Origin: Antrodiella citrinella
Lineage: Eukaryota > Basidiomycota > Agaricomycetes > Polyporales > Steccherinaceae
Length of the DNA stretch: 64,000 bases
Assembly: GCA_004802725.1 (NCBI GenBank)
Contig: SGPM01000003.1
Location: forward strand, 186,001-250,000
Reading direction: 5' to 3'
The translations under genes and the position numbers were made by a program. Of the stretch, positions 11,111 through 23,275 are shown in pieces. The notes below the pieces were generated by a model that was not told the origin of the DNA, made no database searches, and was given only the letters and a program-made list of their open reading frames with translations. The number at the start of each line of letters is the position of its first letter. The stretch's first letter is position 1.

Positions 11111-13584
11111 TCAAAATCTCTGAGGTTGCCAATGGCCCTTCAGCTGTCTCGCTACAGTTTCTTCTGCTTTCAAGACGGTCTGATACCTCGGAATTTGCGA
11201 CACCTCGCTGCTTGCTCCGAAACCTTCATCCGCCATACCTAGGAGTAGCTCACGACCATGTAGAAATTCCAGCTGCTCCTCGTGCTCTCGCCCTAGACCA
11301 CTACTTTCCGAGCCGCTCTTCAATCCATCGTAATACATGCAATAGTCTTCTTCCTGGGGCATATAAACGTCGTCATCGACGCCGTCCTCGTCGACCATCG
11401 GTGCTCCAATGGAACTCGTTTGTATGTCTGTTTCTGTCGAATTGTGTCCTTCCTCCGGAAACTCTGACCCGTATCCATCGGCAGAAGCTTCGTAGACCAT
11501 GTCGCTAGCACTACCAGTCTCCGAGTCGGCACGTAGGTTGTAACTCGTTTTAGTACAGTGATGATCGTCATACTGATCATCCGACCCGTTGTACAGATCT
11601 GGCGCGTCCATGTTGCCGGAGATATAACCCTCGGAATTATCAATGTCAGGCTGCATCGCTGAGTCGCCTGACGACGTATCCTTGAGATGCTCATCTGAAT
11701 TTTCCTGCACGAGGATGTCTTGTCTAGGCTCGTATTGGTCTGATGAATAACCTTGCCAACGATGTCGCTCTTCGCGAGGGAGAGAGAGGTTTTCTCTGGA
11801 GTACGCGTTCAAAGAGTCTTCCGTGTATTGAGATGGCTCCCGGTATCCCAACGCATCTTGCCATCCGCCAGCAACGCTAGAGGCCGGGACGCGACTTCCC
11901 GATGTCTTGACTAAACTGTGATTGAGCGGAGAGATGCGCGACGCAGCGTATGCAGATAAAGAAGCTACATCGCGGCACGCGGCAGGGACATCCGAGTCTA
12001 GGAAGTGGCCCGTCTTCGGGGATTCCTGAGCCTCAGAGTGCTCTAAAAGCGATCGTACTGTCTTGCTGTCGACCCGATTATCCTCGCAAGTCTCCACAAC
12101 TGTGGCTTTCGTAACAAAATACTTTGAGGTCGCCTCTGCGGGCGGAGGGTTTGCTACCGCAAGAACCTGAGAAGCCGATTGGGAGGGTCGCAGAGATACA
12201 GAGCTTGACTCCTTGTCTTGCTCCTCTCCGGCGGTGTCATGGTGGTCGGAAGGGGAACCTGGTCTTGCGCTCGAGGATCGTTTCAGTCGATCAACGGACT
12301 CCTTGACCTTTGCTGGAGACACATCTATTTCTCGTGGTGCCGACTGGCGATCTGTGGCCGAATGAACATCTGCTGGGGCAATACTGCTGCGTTCTATGTC
12401 CCACATCATTGAACGTTGCTCGTCGTCGGGCTCTGGAGAAGGTTCCACTGATGGTCGTCCAGAGGTGCGTTTCTTGATGTCGTAGTTGCATATCTTGAGT
12501 TTGTTCATTTTCGTGTTAGAGGCATGTACCGTCTCCTTTGTTGTGTCGTTCTTGCTGGATTCTTCGACAGTACGGGCATCGTCACGTTGCTTTGATCCGC
12601 TAGCCAAAAATGTCGCCTCTGTCCAGCGGCCTGACTTCGCATCATCCGGTCCTAATTTTTGTATGAAAGCGGCTGGGTAACTCGTGTGACAGATTTACTG
12701 ACTGGACTTATTTCCCTTCGTGACAGCGGTCTTTCCAGATGCCCTGCCTTTAGAGTAGAGCCCCCCGGAAGGCTCGAGCTGCAACATTATGAAAGCGTTC
12801 AGTACGTCACGCAAGTCAACTGTCGCAGAATCCTACCGTTATTCTCCCTTTACCCAAATTCTGCGCTTTGAAGCCGTGCATGAGTGACAGACCAGCAGCA
12901 AGCTTCGGTCCTTTCGGCTGTGTCGTCTTCTTTCCTCTCCGACGCGATTGCTTCGGCTCGGATTCTGGCTCGCTTTCCTCCGATACTACTGGTTTGACGA
13001 TAGCTTGCTTTGCCCGTCGCCGCTCTTTGCGCTCGTTGAGACCTTAGACGCATTCAGAATGCCGGCACATTGTCTCCCCAATACACTGTATACTCACGTG
13101 CAGTATGCTCCGAGTCATGACTCCTCTGGCGTTTTCTTCCCTTGATAGTTGTTACTGGATTCGGGTCTGAGACTTTCTTCGTGACAGGTGTCTTACTGGT
13201 AAGAGCCTTGCGATTCTGAGGTGGCTTTGGGCTAGGAGATGGTGCCGGTACTTGCAAGGAATCGCGAACGTCCTGAGAGGTTTCCGACATATTATCCGGC
13301 GGCAGGTTCTCCTTCTGCCTTGCTGATCTCGCCTGCGGAACGCGGGGCACCAAAATCGAAGATGCTACCACGGACGCCGCTGGCTTCATGATCTCGGATA
13401 GTTCCTGGGTACGTTCCTTCTGGCTATCGTTCCATGATTCACTGTATACGAGCCCTTCTGTCCTGTAGCTAGGTTGAAAGGTCTTCTGTGAGCGTATGTA
13501 GGAGTCTATGAATTTGTTCTTGTCGAGCTTGATCGAGACGGTATGAAGGTTGTCGGACGTAAGCGGAGAAAGTCCGTCCGACAT
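11111..13584 (-). CDS. Unrecognised 776-residue, largely disordered Ser/Asp/Glu-rich protein
   Basis: Four exons (13098-13584, 12837-13042, 12703-12778, 11111-12672) join in frame to 776 residues. The third intron uses a weak GTCAGT donor. I do not recognise a domain. The N-terminus (to about residue 60) and a Lys/Arg-rich block followed by LSLMHGFKAQNLGKGR (around residue 220) look ordered. The exon after it begins with a Gly/Ser/Lys segment, and a long acidic Ser-rich region follows. The C-terminus (LLLGMADEGFG to QLKGHWQPQRF) looks like a short conserved helix. The basic clusters suggest a nuclear protein, by inference only. The promoter lies next to the mobile element at 13744. Confidence 0.72.
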
Positions 13585-13734
13585 GGTCCTTTAGCAGTCT
13601 GAGGAATATGTAGCACGGGGTGAGACCATGGGAGTGAGGATGAGAGTCCAAGTACTTGAGTGAAGAGGGCGCATGTGTGACAGAAGGAATGATTTACGTC
13701 ATCGAGATCTACTGGAGGCTTCGACTGCGACACC

Positions 13735-13743
13735 TTCCAAATT
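13735..13743. repeat. Left target-site duplication, TTCCAAATT
   Basis: The same 9 bases occur directly outside the right end of the element at 15085-15093. A 9-bp direct repeat flanking long inverted repeats is the footprint of transposition. Confidence 0.8.
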
Positions 13744-13926
13744 CAGACTCCTACCCATCGCTGCAGGAAAGCAGAAGGGTATGGTTATGACACATGTGAA
13801 TTATGTACAGCGATTATATAAGCCAGCGAGCACATGACCCCCCCTCCCAACTTCCCAATCCAACCCAACTACTTTCCTGCAGCGACTGGCACAAAACATA
13901 TACAAACAAGATCGGGCCAGCGCTTT
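13744..13926 (+). repeat. Left terminal inverted repeat, 183 bp
   Basis: It starts CAGACTCCTACCC and ends at GCGCTTT, and is the exact reverse complement of 14902-15084 by eye, including a run of seven C. It contains its own smaller inverted pair: ATCGCTGCAGGAAAG near the outer end and CTTTCCTGCAGCGAC near 13872-13886. Confidence 0.9.
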
Positions 13927-14152
13927 GTAGCACTCAGTCGCTCAATATTTTGTCGGTGCATGCGTAAATTGTAGACGCCGAATTCATATTTTATTGCGTA
14001 CCGTCCGTTTTCGATTGACATACCGTCCACTTTGGGTCGATCAATGCCTGCCTCCCACTGCGTGCACGAACATCACTCAAACATCACTCGAACATCTGAT
14101 CTTTCCTATTCGCCCTATCACCTGTTCACTCGGACCCTCGGAACGACGATAG

Positions 14153-14392
14153 ATGACCTCACCGGACACACATGTACCCTCCTTGGACGAGATTCGTACC
14201 GAGGGCGAAAGGGTTTTTGGTGTACGACCATGCCGCTGGCAAGCGGAATTTGCACAAGCCATACTTCAGAAGAAGAACGACGTGATACTGAATGTGGGGA
14301 CTGGGATGGGCAAGACGCTCGCATTCTGGCTGCCTCTCCTATTCCGTCCGACGGGAGTCCTCATTGTGGTGGAGCCCGCTGTTCAACTTCTC
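14153..14392 (+). pseudogene. 5' fragment of a RecQ/DEAD-like helicase gene inside the element
   Basis: An ATG at 14153 opens a frame with GVRPCRWQAEFAQAIL followed by a Walker A block GTGMGKT and LAFWLPLLFRPTGVLIVVEP. This order is the start of the SF2/RecQ-like helicases that are abundant in Agaricomycetes. After about 80 residues the similarity stops, and the reading continues into the other captured fragment, so motifs II to VI are absent. About 220 bp of apparent native upstream sequence seem to have been captured with it. Confidence 0.72.
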
Positions 14393-14812
14393 GATCTTGA
14401 AGTCTTCCAGTCGCTCTGGAGATACGTTACTAACATTGAAATGCCAGCCACTGTTAATATCGGCAAGTGTCCGGACTTCATCAACATAGATTGTTGTAGC
14501 CATCTCTGTTGCCCAATTCCTTGCCATGCGTGAAGTGTGTATCCCTTTCGAAAAAGCGTGCATGATCGTGCGACATGATTCAGAAAGATCCTTCGACAGC
14601 GAGTGGGTCTGCAGGGTGGGATCGAGAACGAGCTGTGTGAGAAGCTGACCGAGAGTGATTCCCTCGGCCTGTATGATGCGCTGGATGTCGTCGAATAGCA
14701 TGGCAGTCACGGTGGTACGGAAGACAATCATATAATTCATATCTATTCGAGTGTTCGAAAATTGAGACTGCCTCGAGGCCTCCGACCAGATGTTTGTTCC
14801 TGCTCGTCCCAA
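14385..14812 (-). pseudogene. Fragment resembling the N-terminal region of DUF6589-type fungal proteins
   Basis: The minus strand is open from 14812 to 14339 and contains ITLGQLLTQLV, a NWATEMATTIYVDEVR stretch and GWHFNVSNVSPERLEDFKIE. This order is what I associate with the region upstream of the DUF6589 domain in Agaricomycete proteins. The fragment has no DUF6589 core and ends where it meets the helicase piece in tail-to-tail orientation. Family assignment is from memory of the motif order, without a search. Confidence 0.5.
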
Positions 14813-14901
14813 TCTGGACTCGCACAGTATACTATTAGGGCGTCTGACATTTCCACCTATACTGTTTAATATTGAAAGTCCGAAGCATGTCGAGCGTCAC
14901 A

Positions 14902-15084
14902 AAAGCGCTGGCCCGATCTTGTTTGTATATGTTTTGTGCCAGTCGCTGCAGGAAAGTAGTTGGGTTGGATTGGGAAGTTGGGAGGGGGGGTCATGTGCTC
15001 GCTGGCTTATATAATCGCTGTACATAATTCACATGTGTCATAACCATACCCTTCTGCTTTCCTGCAGCGATGGGTAGGAGTCTG
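14902..15084 (-). repeat. Right terminal inverted repeat, 183 bp
   Basis: Reverse complement of 13744-13926 with no mismatch found by eye. Just inside it the two sides diverge at once (one extra T, then unrelated sequence), so the repeat edge is sharp. Confidence 0.9.
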
Positions 15085-15093
15085 TTCCAAATT
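15085..15093. repeat. Right target-site duplication, TTCCAAATT
   Basis: Direct copy of 13735-13743. The base after it (CAG...) happens to match the element's first three bases, so the duplication edge is uncertain by up to three bases. Confidence 0.8.
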
Positions 15094-15299
15094 CAGCCTC
15101 TGAGAAACCACATTGTCGGTTGTGACCTGAATACCTTCCCCACGGAAACCATATTGACGGGCATGCGTTACTAAATCGTGAAGGACACCATCTTATCACG
15201 GTTGCTGCAGAAATCCCAGAAGCTGAGCGATACGCTGATATTACTGGGTATGCATTCATGTGGAAATACAGACTGAGACATAATCTCATCCAAATGGTA

Positions 15300-17698
15300 T
15301 CATGCGGTGTACACGAAAAATATGTTCCTAGAGATAACAATGAGCACTTCATCATGAATGTCACTAGTAATTTGACTCACTGTTTGTCAGTCAAATCCAT
15401 GAACGCATGGCGCTCGCGCTCCTTCTGTACATCAGCATCGGTCCAACCTTTGCTCTCCTTCTCCTGTTGTAATGCTGCACGTTTCTTGGCATTAAGCCTG
15501 AGGTTGATCCAGCGAAGCAAAAGCGATACGACGAGTTGTACACTGAGCAAAACAAGGATTGCGATCTTGCCAGGAATATACCCGGGTGCGTCTTTGGGCT
15601 GGAAGATCTCCGTACCAATGATGTTTCCAAGACCGAAACTGATCAAGGTAAGCGCATTGATTGTGACCTGGAGGAACATCGTCAGAGTCTACGATATGTC
15701 ATGGTAGTCAGAAACAGACTCACCTTCTTGGTGTGCCCAGCCGTGTTGCTAGCGTTGTAGGCGTATATAGTGGATAGCGCACTTCCAAATGTACCGATAA
15801 TGTATACAGCTGCATGAGAATCTGGGATTAGAGATAATACAAGCGATTGATAGGCAAGGCATCATACCGAACAACAGAGCCCCCTTCTGACCAGAGTCGT
15901 TCAGTCCGATAAGTATTGCCGCACCGATGATTGTTGGTATAATAGAAAAGATGATGGGAATCATTCGCTCATTCTAAGGTTACGAATCAGTATAAGCTAG
16001 CCTGAGCAGCAACCGCAATTGCTTACCTTTCTGTCCGAGTACCAACCACACAACATCACAGTAAGCGACGCAATTGCGCCGGAAGGAGTGGACAAGATCA
16101 AAGTTTGTCTTGAACTATCGCAAATGTCAGCATTCACATTGCACCCATATATGCGAGCCACGCACGTATAGCCGAAACCCTTGATAATAATATTGCTGAC
16201 TAGGTTGCTCGATCAGTATCTATTTAACATGTATGACTGCGTGCACTCACAATTACTCAGACCGCCGTTAGGTATACTCGCTGCATAATCTTGTCAGATA
16301 CCTCGCACAACATGAGGAAGGCTGAGACGCACTTAGCATAGTCGTTAATACGATCAACCAGGTCCGGACATCCGTCAATGCTTCCAGAACCTGGTCCTTT
16401 TTCAACGTCTTGTTCTCCGTTCCGCCTTGGTCGTCACGAACACGTTCAAGAGCAGCGATGCGTTCTTCTGGGGTCAACATACGAGCTGTAACAGGGGAGT
16501 CAGGCAGCCAAAGGACCACGCAGATCCCAACAATGATAGCAAGACCGCCGAGCAGGATGTAGATGATCTTGTACGGCGGTAGCACATGTCCATCGTAGAA
16601 GGAGATACCATATGCGACGAATCCACCAAACACCTGTGTCAAACCTGCTTGGACTTAGCTTGAGTGGTAGAAATTGTCACGAAGAAGCGTACCGTTCTAG
16701 ACAAAAATCAGCCTCCAGCATATGAACTAAAGAAAAAGACCATCTACTCACCATGATATAGAAATAGGCGATGCGAGTACCCTATATAATGTCAACGAAG
16801 GAGCGACTATGCAAATCGAAGCCTCTCACCTGTTCGTTCTTCTTGTAGAACATAGAAATTATGAGAACAAGAATCGGTGCAACGCAACTTTCACACATTC
16901 CTACGGATATAGATGTTAGAAGCGGTCAGGCAGTGCACCGATCGTGACCGTACCAAGTATGAAACGAAGAGCAAAGAAAGCACCAAAGGAGGACGTGGTA
17001 GCGTGAAGCATGAGAACGATGCCCCAGAGAATAATGTTCGCTCCTACAGGTTTGTGTTTTAGCATATACTCATACGTGCGATGAAGGAGTTACATACCTA
17101 GATACTTGGCTAGTGGCAACTTCTGGGAGATGTACGAGGTCGGGAATTCCCATACAAGAAATCCTGGTAAAGCATGAGAAGGAGAACACAAGAAATGCGC
17201 CGAGTGCTTACCGCAGTAGAAAGCTAATGATACAAGGTTGTAGTGCTGTAGGAGCAATGTCAGAATAATATGGTCCAAAGCCAAAAGCATGTACATACTT
17301 GACCAGTGATGGGAAGCCCCATGATACTTGCATAGTTCAATGACGTCTTGTCACTGTCGAGGACTATGAGTAAGTACAGGAACAGTGGATCGAGCGATTA
17401 GATACGTACAGGAACTGCGTGAAGTACACAGCCGCGCATAACACTGGAATCACGCGATCCTACAGGAAGAGGAGGTCAGATACCTTTCCGAAGTGAAGGT
17501 GAGCGGGGCGCGTACCAGCTTGTTTCGTAATTTCCTGTTGTACTCCTCGGTGAACTCAACCTCGCGTTCGCGCCCGACGAGCTTCAACGCTTCATCTCCG
17601 TCCGTAGAGTCGACATCGACGACGGAGTTGGCTTCCGCCTCGTAAGCACGTTTCTCATCGTCGCTCGATCGAGGCTTCTGTTCCAGTGAGGACGTCAT
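15300..17698 (-). CDS. MFS transporter, Dal5/allantoate permease-like (anion:cation symporter family)
   Basis: More than ten short exons encode a protein of about 500 residues. A hydrophilic N-terminus (EQKPRSSDDEKRAYEAEA) is followed by helices carrying family blocks: DKTSLNYASIMGLP after helix 1, WEFPTSYISQKLP, LGMCESCVAPI, and a PDSPVTARMLTPEER loop between the two halves. The last short exon reads NIFFVYTA, which matches the usual FVYT-type end of this family and fixes the stop at 15300. Members import allantoate, ureidosuccinate, vitamins or other small organic anions across the plasma membrane. The substrate cannot be told from sequence. The downstream side borders the mobile element. 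Confidence 0.93.
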
Positions 17699-18322
17699 CG
17701 TCGGGGAGGCGATAGCGAGCAGGGATGGGGAAGCTCACGGGGGACAAATCTTGTGTAGAAGCAAGTTTATATTTCGTTCTGCTGTTCTATTTGTGGCAGT
17801 CATGGGATGGAGGTGGATAAACATGCCAAGTACCACCACGCCTGTCGAATGCTATCTAGCGAGCGTGGATAAGAGTCAAGTCGCACAAAGTCGCACTTGG
17901 AAGTGGACGGCACCACCTGCCGATGCATGCACTGTATATCCCTCGGTATTAGCGGCTCTCCGCAATGGCAAATAGCTGGGAATGCTCACCGTACGACTGC
18001 AGCTAAGCCCAGCCGTGCGAGGCCCAGGAACGTCACAAGATAGCATGAACTTATACATGACGCCGAGTGTCCGACGAATGCAGGTTATCTTTGAGTACTG
18101 GAAATCTGTGATTAACTTAGAGCTTTCTCTGATCATTGATGGTAGAACACCCGATCCAAAGACGCTTGACGATAGTCAGTCAGATCTGTTAGTCGAGAGC
18201 TCACTTCTGCTCACCCCCGCCGAGGTCACTGCTGGTCACCGGTCAGTATTTCAGTGGTCACTGAGTGGTCACTGGGTATCGTAAATTTCATTGCTGGCAG
18301 GGATCAAAGTAATAATTGCAGA
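17699..18322. other. Intergenic region with a GGTCAC repeat cluster
   Basis: These 624 bp hold the MFS gene promoter and the 3' end of the thiolase gene. Near 18224-18274 the motif GGTCAC occurs at least four times in about 50 bp, mostly as GGTCACTG. No protein is supported here. Confidence 0.45.
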
Positions 18323-19857
<1,535 letters not shown>

Positions 19858-20197
19858 CTGGAAATCAGTGCTTTATACTCGTGGATGTAGCGTGGATCGA
19901 CCAGTTGCTATCGATTGGAGGAAATGAAGCGCGGCTGGATATCGTACCACCGGTGTCGTTATTCGGAATGGTCTAACTAGCAATTCCTTGACGTTTCCTA
20001 GCGACGAGGGGGTTTTCAAGAAGCTCACACCGTCGGGCACAAAGTGCACACAGTTCGGGCTTATGAGTGGAAGGGGGCGCGCACACACTTGTCCGGTTTA
20101 CTAATGTCCTGTGGCCGGAACTTCAGGCGATATAATCGGCTGACCTTCTCGCCAAATATCATTGATTCGAATTTCAAACTCATATACCTAGCACCCC
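19858..20197. promoter_or_regulatory. Upstream region of the thiolase gene
   Basis: These 340 bp separate the thiolase start from the 3' end of ATG10, both on the minus strand. The region should hold the thiolase promoter. No defined element was seen. Confidence 0.35.
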
Positions 20198-20954
20198 TCA
20201 AAAGTCGAAACTAACCATGTTGCCCAGTACCATGAACCATGCTTCCATCCATCTGAGACTACGTTCCTCGTCTGTCCATGTAAGATCGTTCACTTCGGCC
20301 ATGATCTCTCCTACAACTGCCGAAGTATTGCAAGGGTGTATGTACCAGCAAGGAACGCCTAATGTTGGATGGTCACCTTGAGATAGCAGAGCTATTGCCG
20401 AGGTGGGATCTTGCACTGCGAATGAAGCCACCTGCGTACCAGACAAAGCTTGTGGTCGGAATAGTGGTAGTCGACATATCTCGGCGAGAGACAAAGGAGT
20501 TCCATCTTCTTTGACGGTCAGCGCGATTTTGCAGGGAGAGCAACAGGCACGCACTATCGTGATGCACAGAAAAGTAGAGAGCTGGAACTTGGAACGACGC
20601 GGAGTAGGCGACGTATAGCACAGTGGTGGCAAGCTGAACAAGATCGGTGGACGCAGAGGCTGGATCGGGAGACTCGACCGCATCATCAAGAATGTCCTCT
20701 TCTCCATCTTGCGAGTTAGTATCAAGGCGGACTGGGATGAACACACTCCGGTGTAGATAGCCCAGACCAGGAAATGACTGCGACGATACTTAGCATCGAC
20801 GAGGACAGACGACGGGGAGGCGCACTGGATGATCTTTCCATGACCAGTTGTTCTTCAGGGCAGTAAGAGTCCTCTGATCAGCTGTGCATGAGGTGTGTTT
20901 TTGGATGAGATTCCAACAAGCTCTCTCGTACTGAGGACGTGTAAGAGTGGTCAT
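20198..20954 (-). CDS. ATG10: Atg10-like E2 enzyme of autophagy
   Basis: Three exons (20826-20954, 20555-20777, 20198-20508) with 46-48-nt introns give 220 residues. The order matches Atg10: LTRPQYERACWNLI at the N-terminus, WSWKDHP then PGLGYLHRSV, the central VPALYFSVHH strand and DGTPLSL, and near the end DHPTLGVPCWYIHPC. The Cys of the HPC motif is the expected active site. WMEAWFMVLGNMV closes the fold. Atg10 conjugates the ubiquitin-like Atg12 to Atg5 in the cytosol. The gene shares a 231-bp divergent promoter with the ribosomal protein gene. The first exon was chosen because it alone supplies the conserved N-terminal helix. Confidence 0.88.
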
Positions 20955-21185
20955 CGGTGTGCGAGACTGGGGGTCACTGATATGTCACTAGTGCTGACTA
21001 CCCTCACAGGCGTCTGTAACCGTGGGAGTGTGGCATACAGCACAGCGATTAAGGTTTCGGAAGATGCCATGTCTTGTGCAGCCACCCACACGCAACGCAA
21101 CGCAAGCCCGTCCAAGTGCCGGCTCACTCGTACAGTACTTTCTGCGGCTCCATTCTCCCCGCACCTTCCTTCATTTTAGCTCGCC

Positions 21186-22188
21186 ATGGCTGTTGGAAAA
21201 GTGCGTAGACATCGTCGTCTTGAATCGTGCGCACGAAGAACTCATCTCGTCTCCACAGAACAAACGCCTTTCCAAGGGCAAGAAGGGTATCAAGAAGAAA
21301 GTCGTCGACCCCTTCTCCCGCAAGGGTATGTATCTCTGCCCAGCACCTCAGACAGCATGTTGATATGCTGCATATTTGCCAGACTGGTACGACATCAAAG
21401 CCCCCTCAATCTTCGAGGTTAAGAATGTTGGCAAGACCCTCGTCAACAGGTCGCAGGGACTGAGTAAGTCTGATTTTCTTCGTTGCAATCCGCACATTTA
21501 TAAACCCATTTCCCATTCTACAGAGAACGCCGGTGATTCATTGAAGAACCGTATTGTCGAGATCTCACTCGCCGACCTGAACAAGGATGAGGAGCAAGCT
21601 TTCCGCAAGATCCAGCTCCGAGTACTGGAAGTGCAGGGCAAGACCTGCCTGACCAACTTCCACGGCATGTCCTTCACTTCCGACAAGCTCCGTTCTCTCG
21701 TTCGCAAATGGCAAACCCTCGTCGAGGCACACGTCGACGTCAAGACGACCGACGGTTACCTCCTCCGCCTCTTCGCCATCGGCTTCACCAAGCGCCGACC
21801 ATCACAAGTCAAGAAGACCACATATGCTCAGTCATCTCAGATCCGCGAAATCCGTAAAAAGATGTTCGAGATCATGACCCGGGAGGCGACGAGCTGCGAC
21901 TTGAAGGAGTTGGTACAGAAGTTTGTTCCTGAGGCTATTGGTCGCGAGATCGAGAAGGCGGCGAGGAGCATCTACCCATTGCAAAACGTCTACGTACACA
22001 AGGCGAAGATTCTGAAGGCACCCAAGTTCGATATGTCGAAACTCCTCGAACTGCACGGCGAGTCAACAGACGTGAGTACCTCCTTCTTCGTTCATGATTG
22101 CATATCTGACACTCGTTCTTCTGCTTAGGAGACTGGCACACGGGTAGTGAAGGACTTCAAGGAGCCTGAGATCCTTGAATCCGTTTAA
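21186..22188 (+). CDS. RPS1: 40S ribosomal protein S1 (eS1; S3a)
   Basis: Five exons (21186-21200, 21259-21325, 21383-21463, 21524-22071, 22129-22188) give 256 residues, the family length. The sequence begins [19 protein letters not shown] and includes [21 protein letters not shown] and a [13 protein letters not shown] stretch near the end, all typical of eS1. The first coding exon is only five codons, a common layout for ribosomal protein genes. The product sits on the small-subunit platform near the mRNA exit. The last 30 residues are more divergent, as usual. Confidence 0.97.
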
Positions 22189-22468
22189 AATCCGTTGTAG
22201 TTTGACCGCTGTTGTATCACCTCATGATTATTCTCTTCTATGCATCCATTGGTATGACAATGCTATGATCATGATCCATCTTTAGCTCTTGAGTATTTGA
22301 GTCTACTCAGTTCGTCCACATGTCGATCTGATAACACCACTCCATACGTTTAAAGAATGGCGGTTTTTCCATCATGAATATGAAATATGAGGTTATCGGA
22401 GCGCCCATTCTGATCAGCATCTTCGCTCAAGTTCTTTGCTGAACACCGTCAAGCCCCCTCCTTTCACA

Positions 22469-23182
22469 ATGGACGTAGAATTCATCAAGAAGCACTTGGT
22501 ACCTCACCCCGACTTCCCAAAGAAGGTGACAATAACTTGTGTTCACACAAGATAACTCACTAACGCCGCTGATTTGTAGGGGATTGTTTTCTTGGACATC
22601 TTCCCGCTCTTGCGGAATCCGATCGCAGTCGAGACACTTATCACCAATTTCGTGCACCATTTGACGTCGTCAACGGTGGCGAAGACCCCCAATCACAAGA
22701 TTGACGTCGTCGTTGGCCTCGATGCTCGCGGTTTCTTGTTCGGTCCTATCATTGCACTCCGGCTTGGAGCTGCTTTCGTGCCGGTAAGGAAGGCGGGAAA
22801 GCTGCCCGGACAATGCCACACAGCGTTGTATGAGAAGGAATACGGTGTGGTAAGCATGGTTCATCGTATGAGTGCGTGCCGTTGTTGAGACTTTGACCCT
22901 CTATAGGACAGCTTCGACATCCAGGTTGATGCTATCCAACCCGGGCAGTCTGTAATTGTCGTCGACGATTTAATTGCAACCGGTACGCGTGTGGCAGCGA
23001 ATGAATGCTGAGATATATGCTGACGGATCAACTCAGGTGGATCAGCAAAGGCAGCAGGAGAACTTGTCGCGAAATGCGGAAGCCAAGTCCTGGAATATCT
23101 ATTCATCATCGAATTGGCCTTCCTCAAGCCCGCCGAGAAGCTAGACGCACCTCTGTATTCCATTGTCCAAGTAGAAGATTGA
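22469..23182 (+). CDS. APT1: Adenine phosphoribosyltransferase
   Basis: Four exons (22469-22525, 22580-22849, 22907-22982, 23037-23182) give 182 residues, the usual size. The N-terminus has HPDFPKKGIVFLDIFPLL. The PRPP-binding signature VIVVDDLIATGGSA spans the third intron, and the flexible-loop block VPVRKAGKLPG is present. The enzyme makes AMP from adenine and PRPP in purine salvage in the cytosol. Head-to-tail with the ribosomal gene, 280 bp downstream. The 3' end faces the GH47 gene 93 bp away. Confidence 0.97.
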
Positions 23183-23275
23183 ACGAGATCCGAGAAGAGA
23201 ATAGACAAGTCCACCTAAACACTTGCAATTGTTGTATAGATATCCTGTAGTACTGTGCTCCATCGATCTAGATCA

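Larger units (their letters stand above)
13744..15084. mobile_element. Non-autonomous TIR DNA transposon carrying gene fragments (Mutator/Pack-MULE-like)
   Basis: The element is 1,341 bp long, bounded by two inverted repeats of 183 bp that I read as identical, and flanked by the 9-bp duplication TTCCAAATT. It encodes no transposase. Inside are a plus-strand 5' fragment of a DEAD/RecQ-like helicase and a minus-strand fragment of a DUF6589-type gene, meeting at about 14385. Long terminal repeats, a 9-bp duplication and captured gene pieces are features known from Mutator-like elements, but superfamily assignment by footprint alone is tentative. Identical repeats suggest a recent insertion. Confidence 0.85.

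Noticed and set aside
15300..17698. The two MFS genes as recent duplicates of each other.
   Set aside because: They share only family-level motifs, differ in intron positions and lie in different subgroups.
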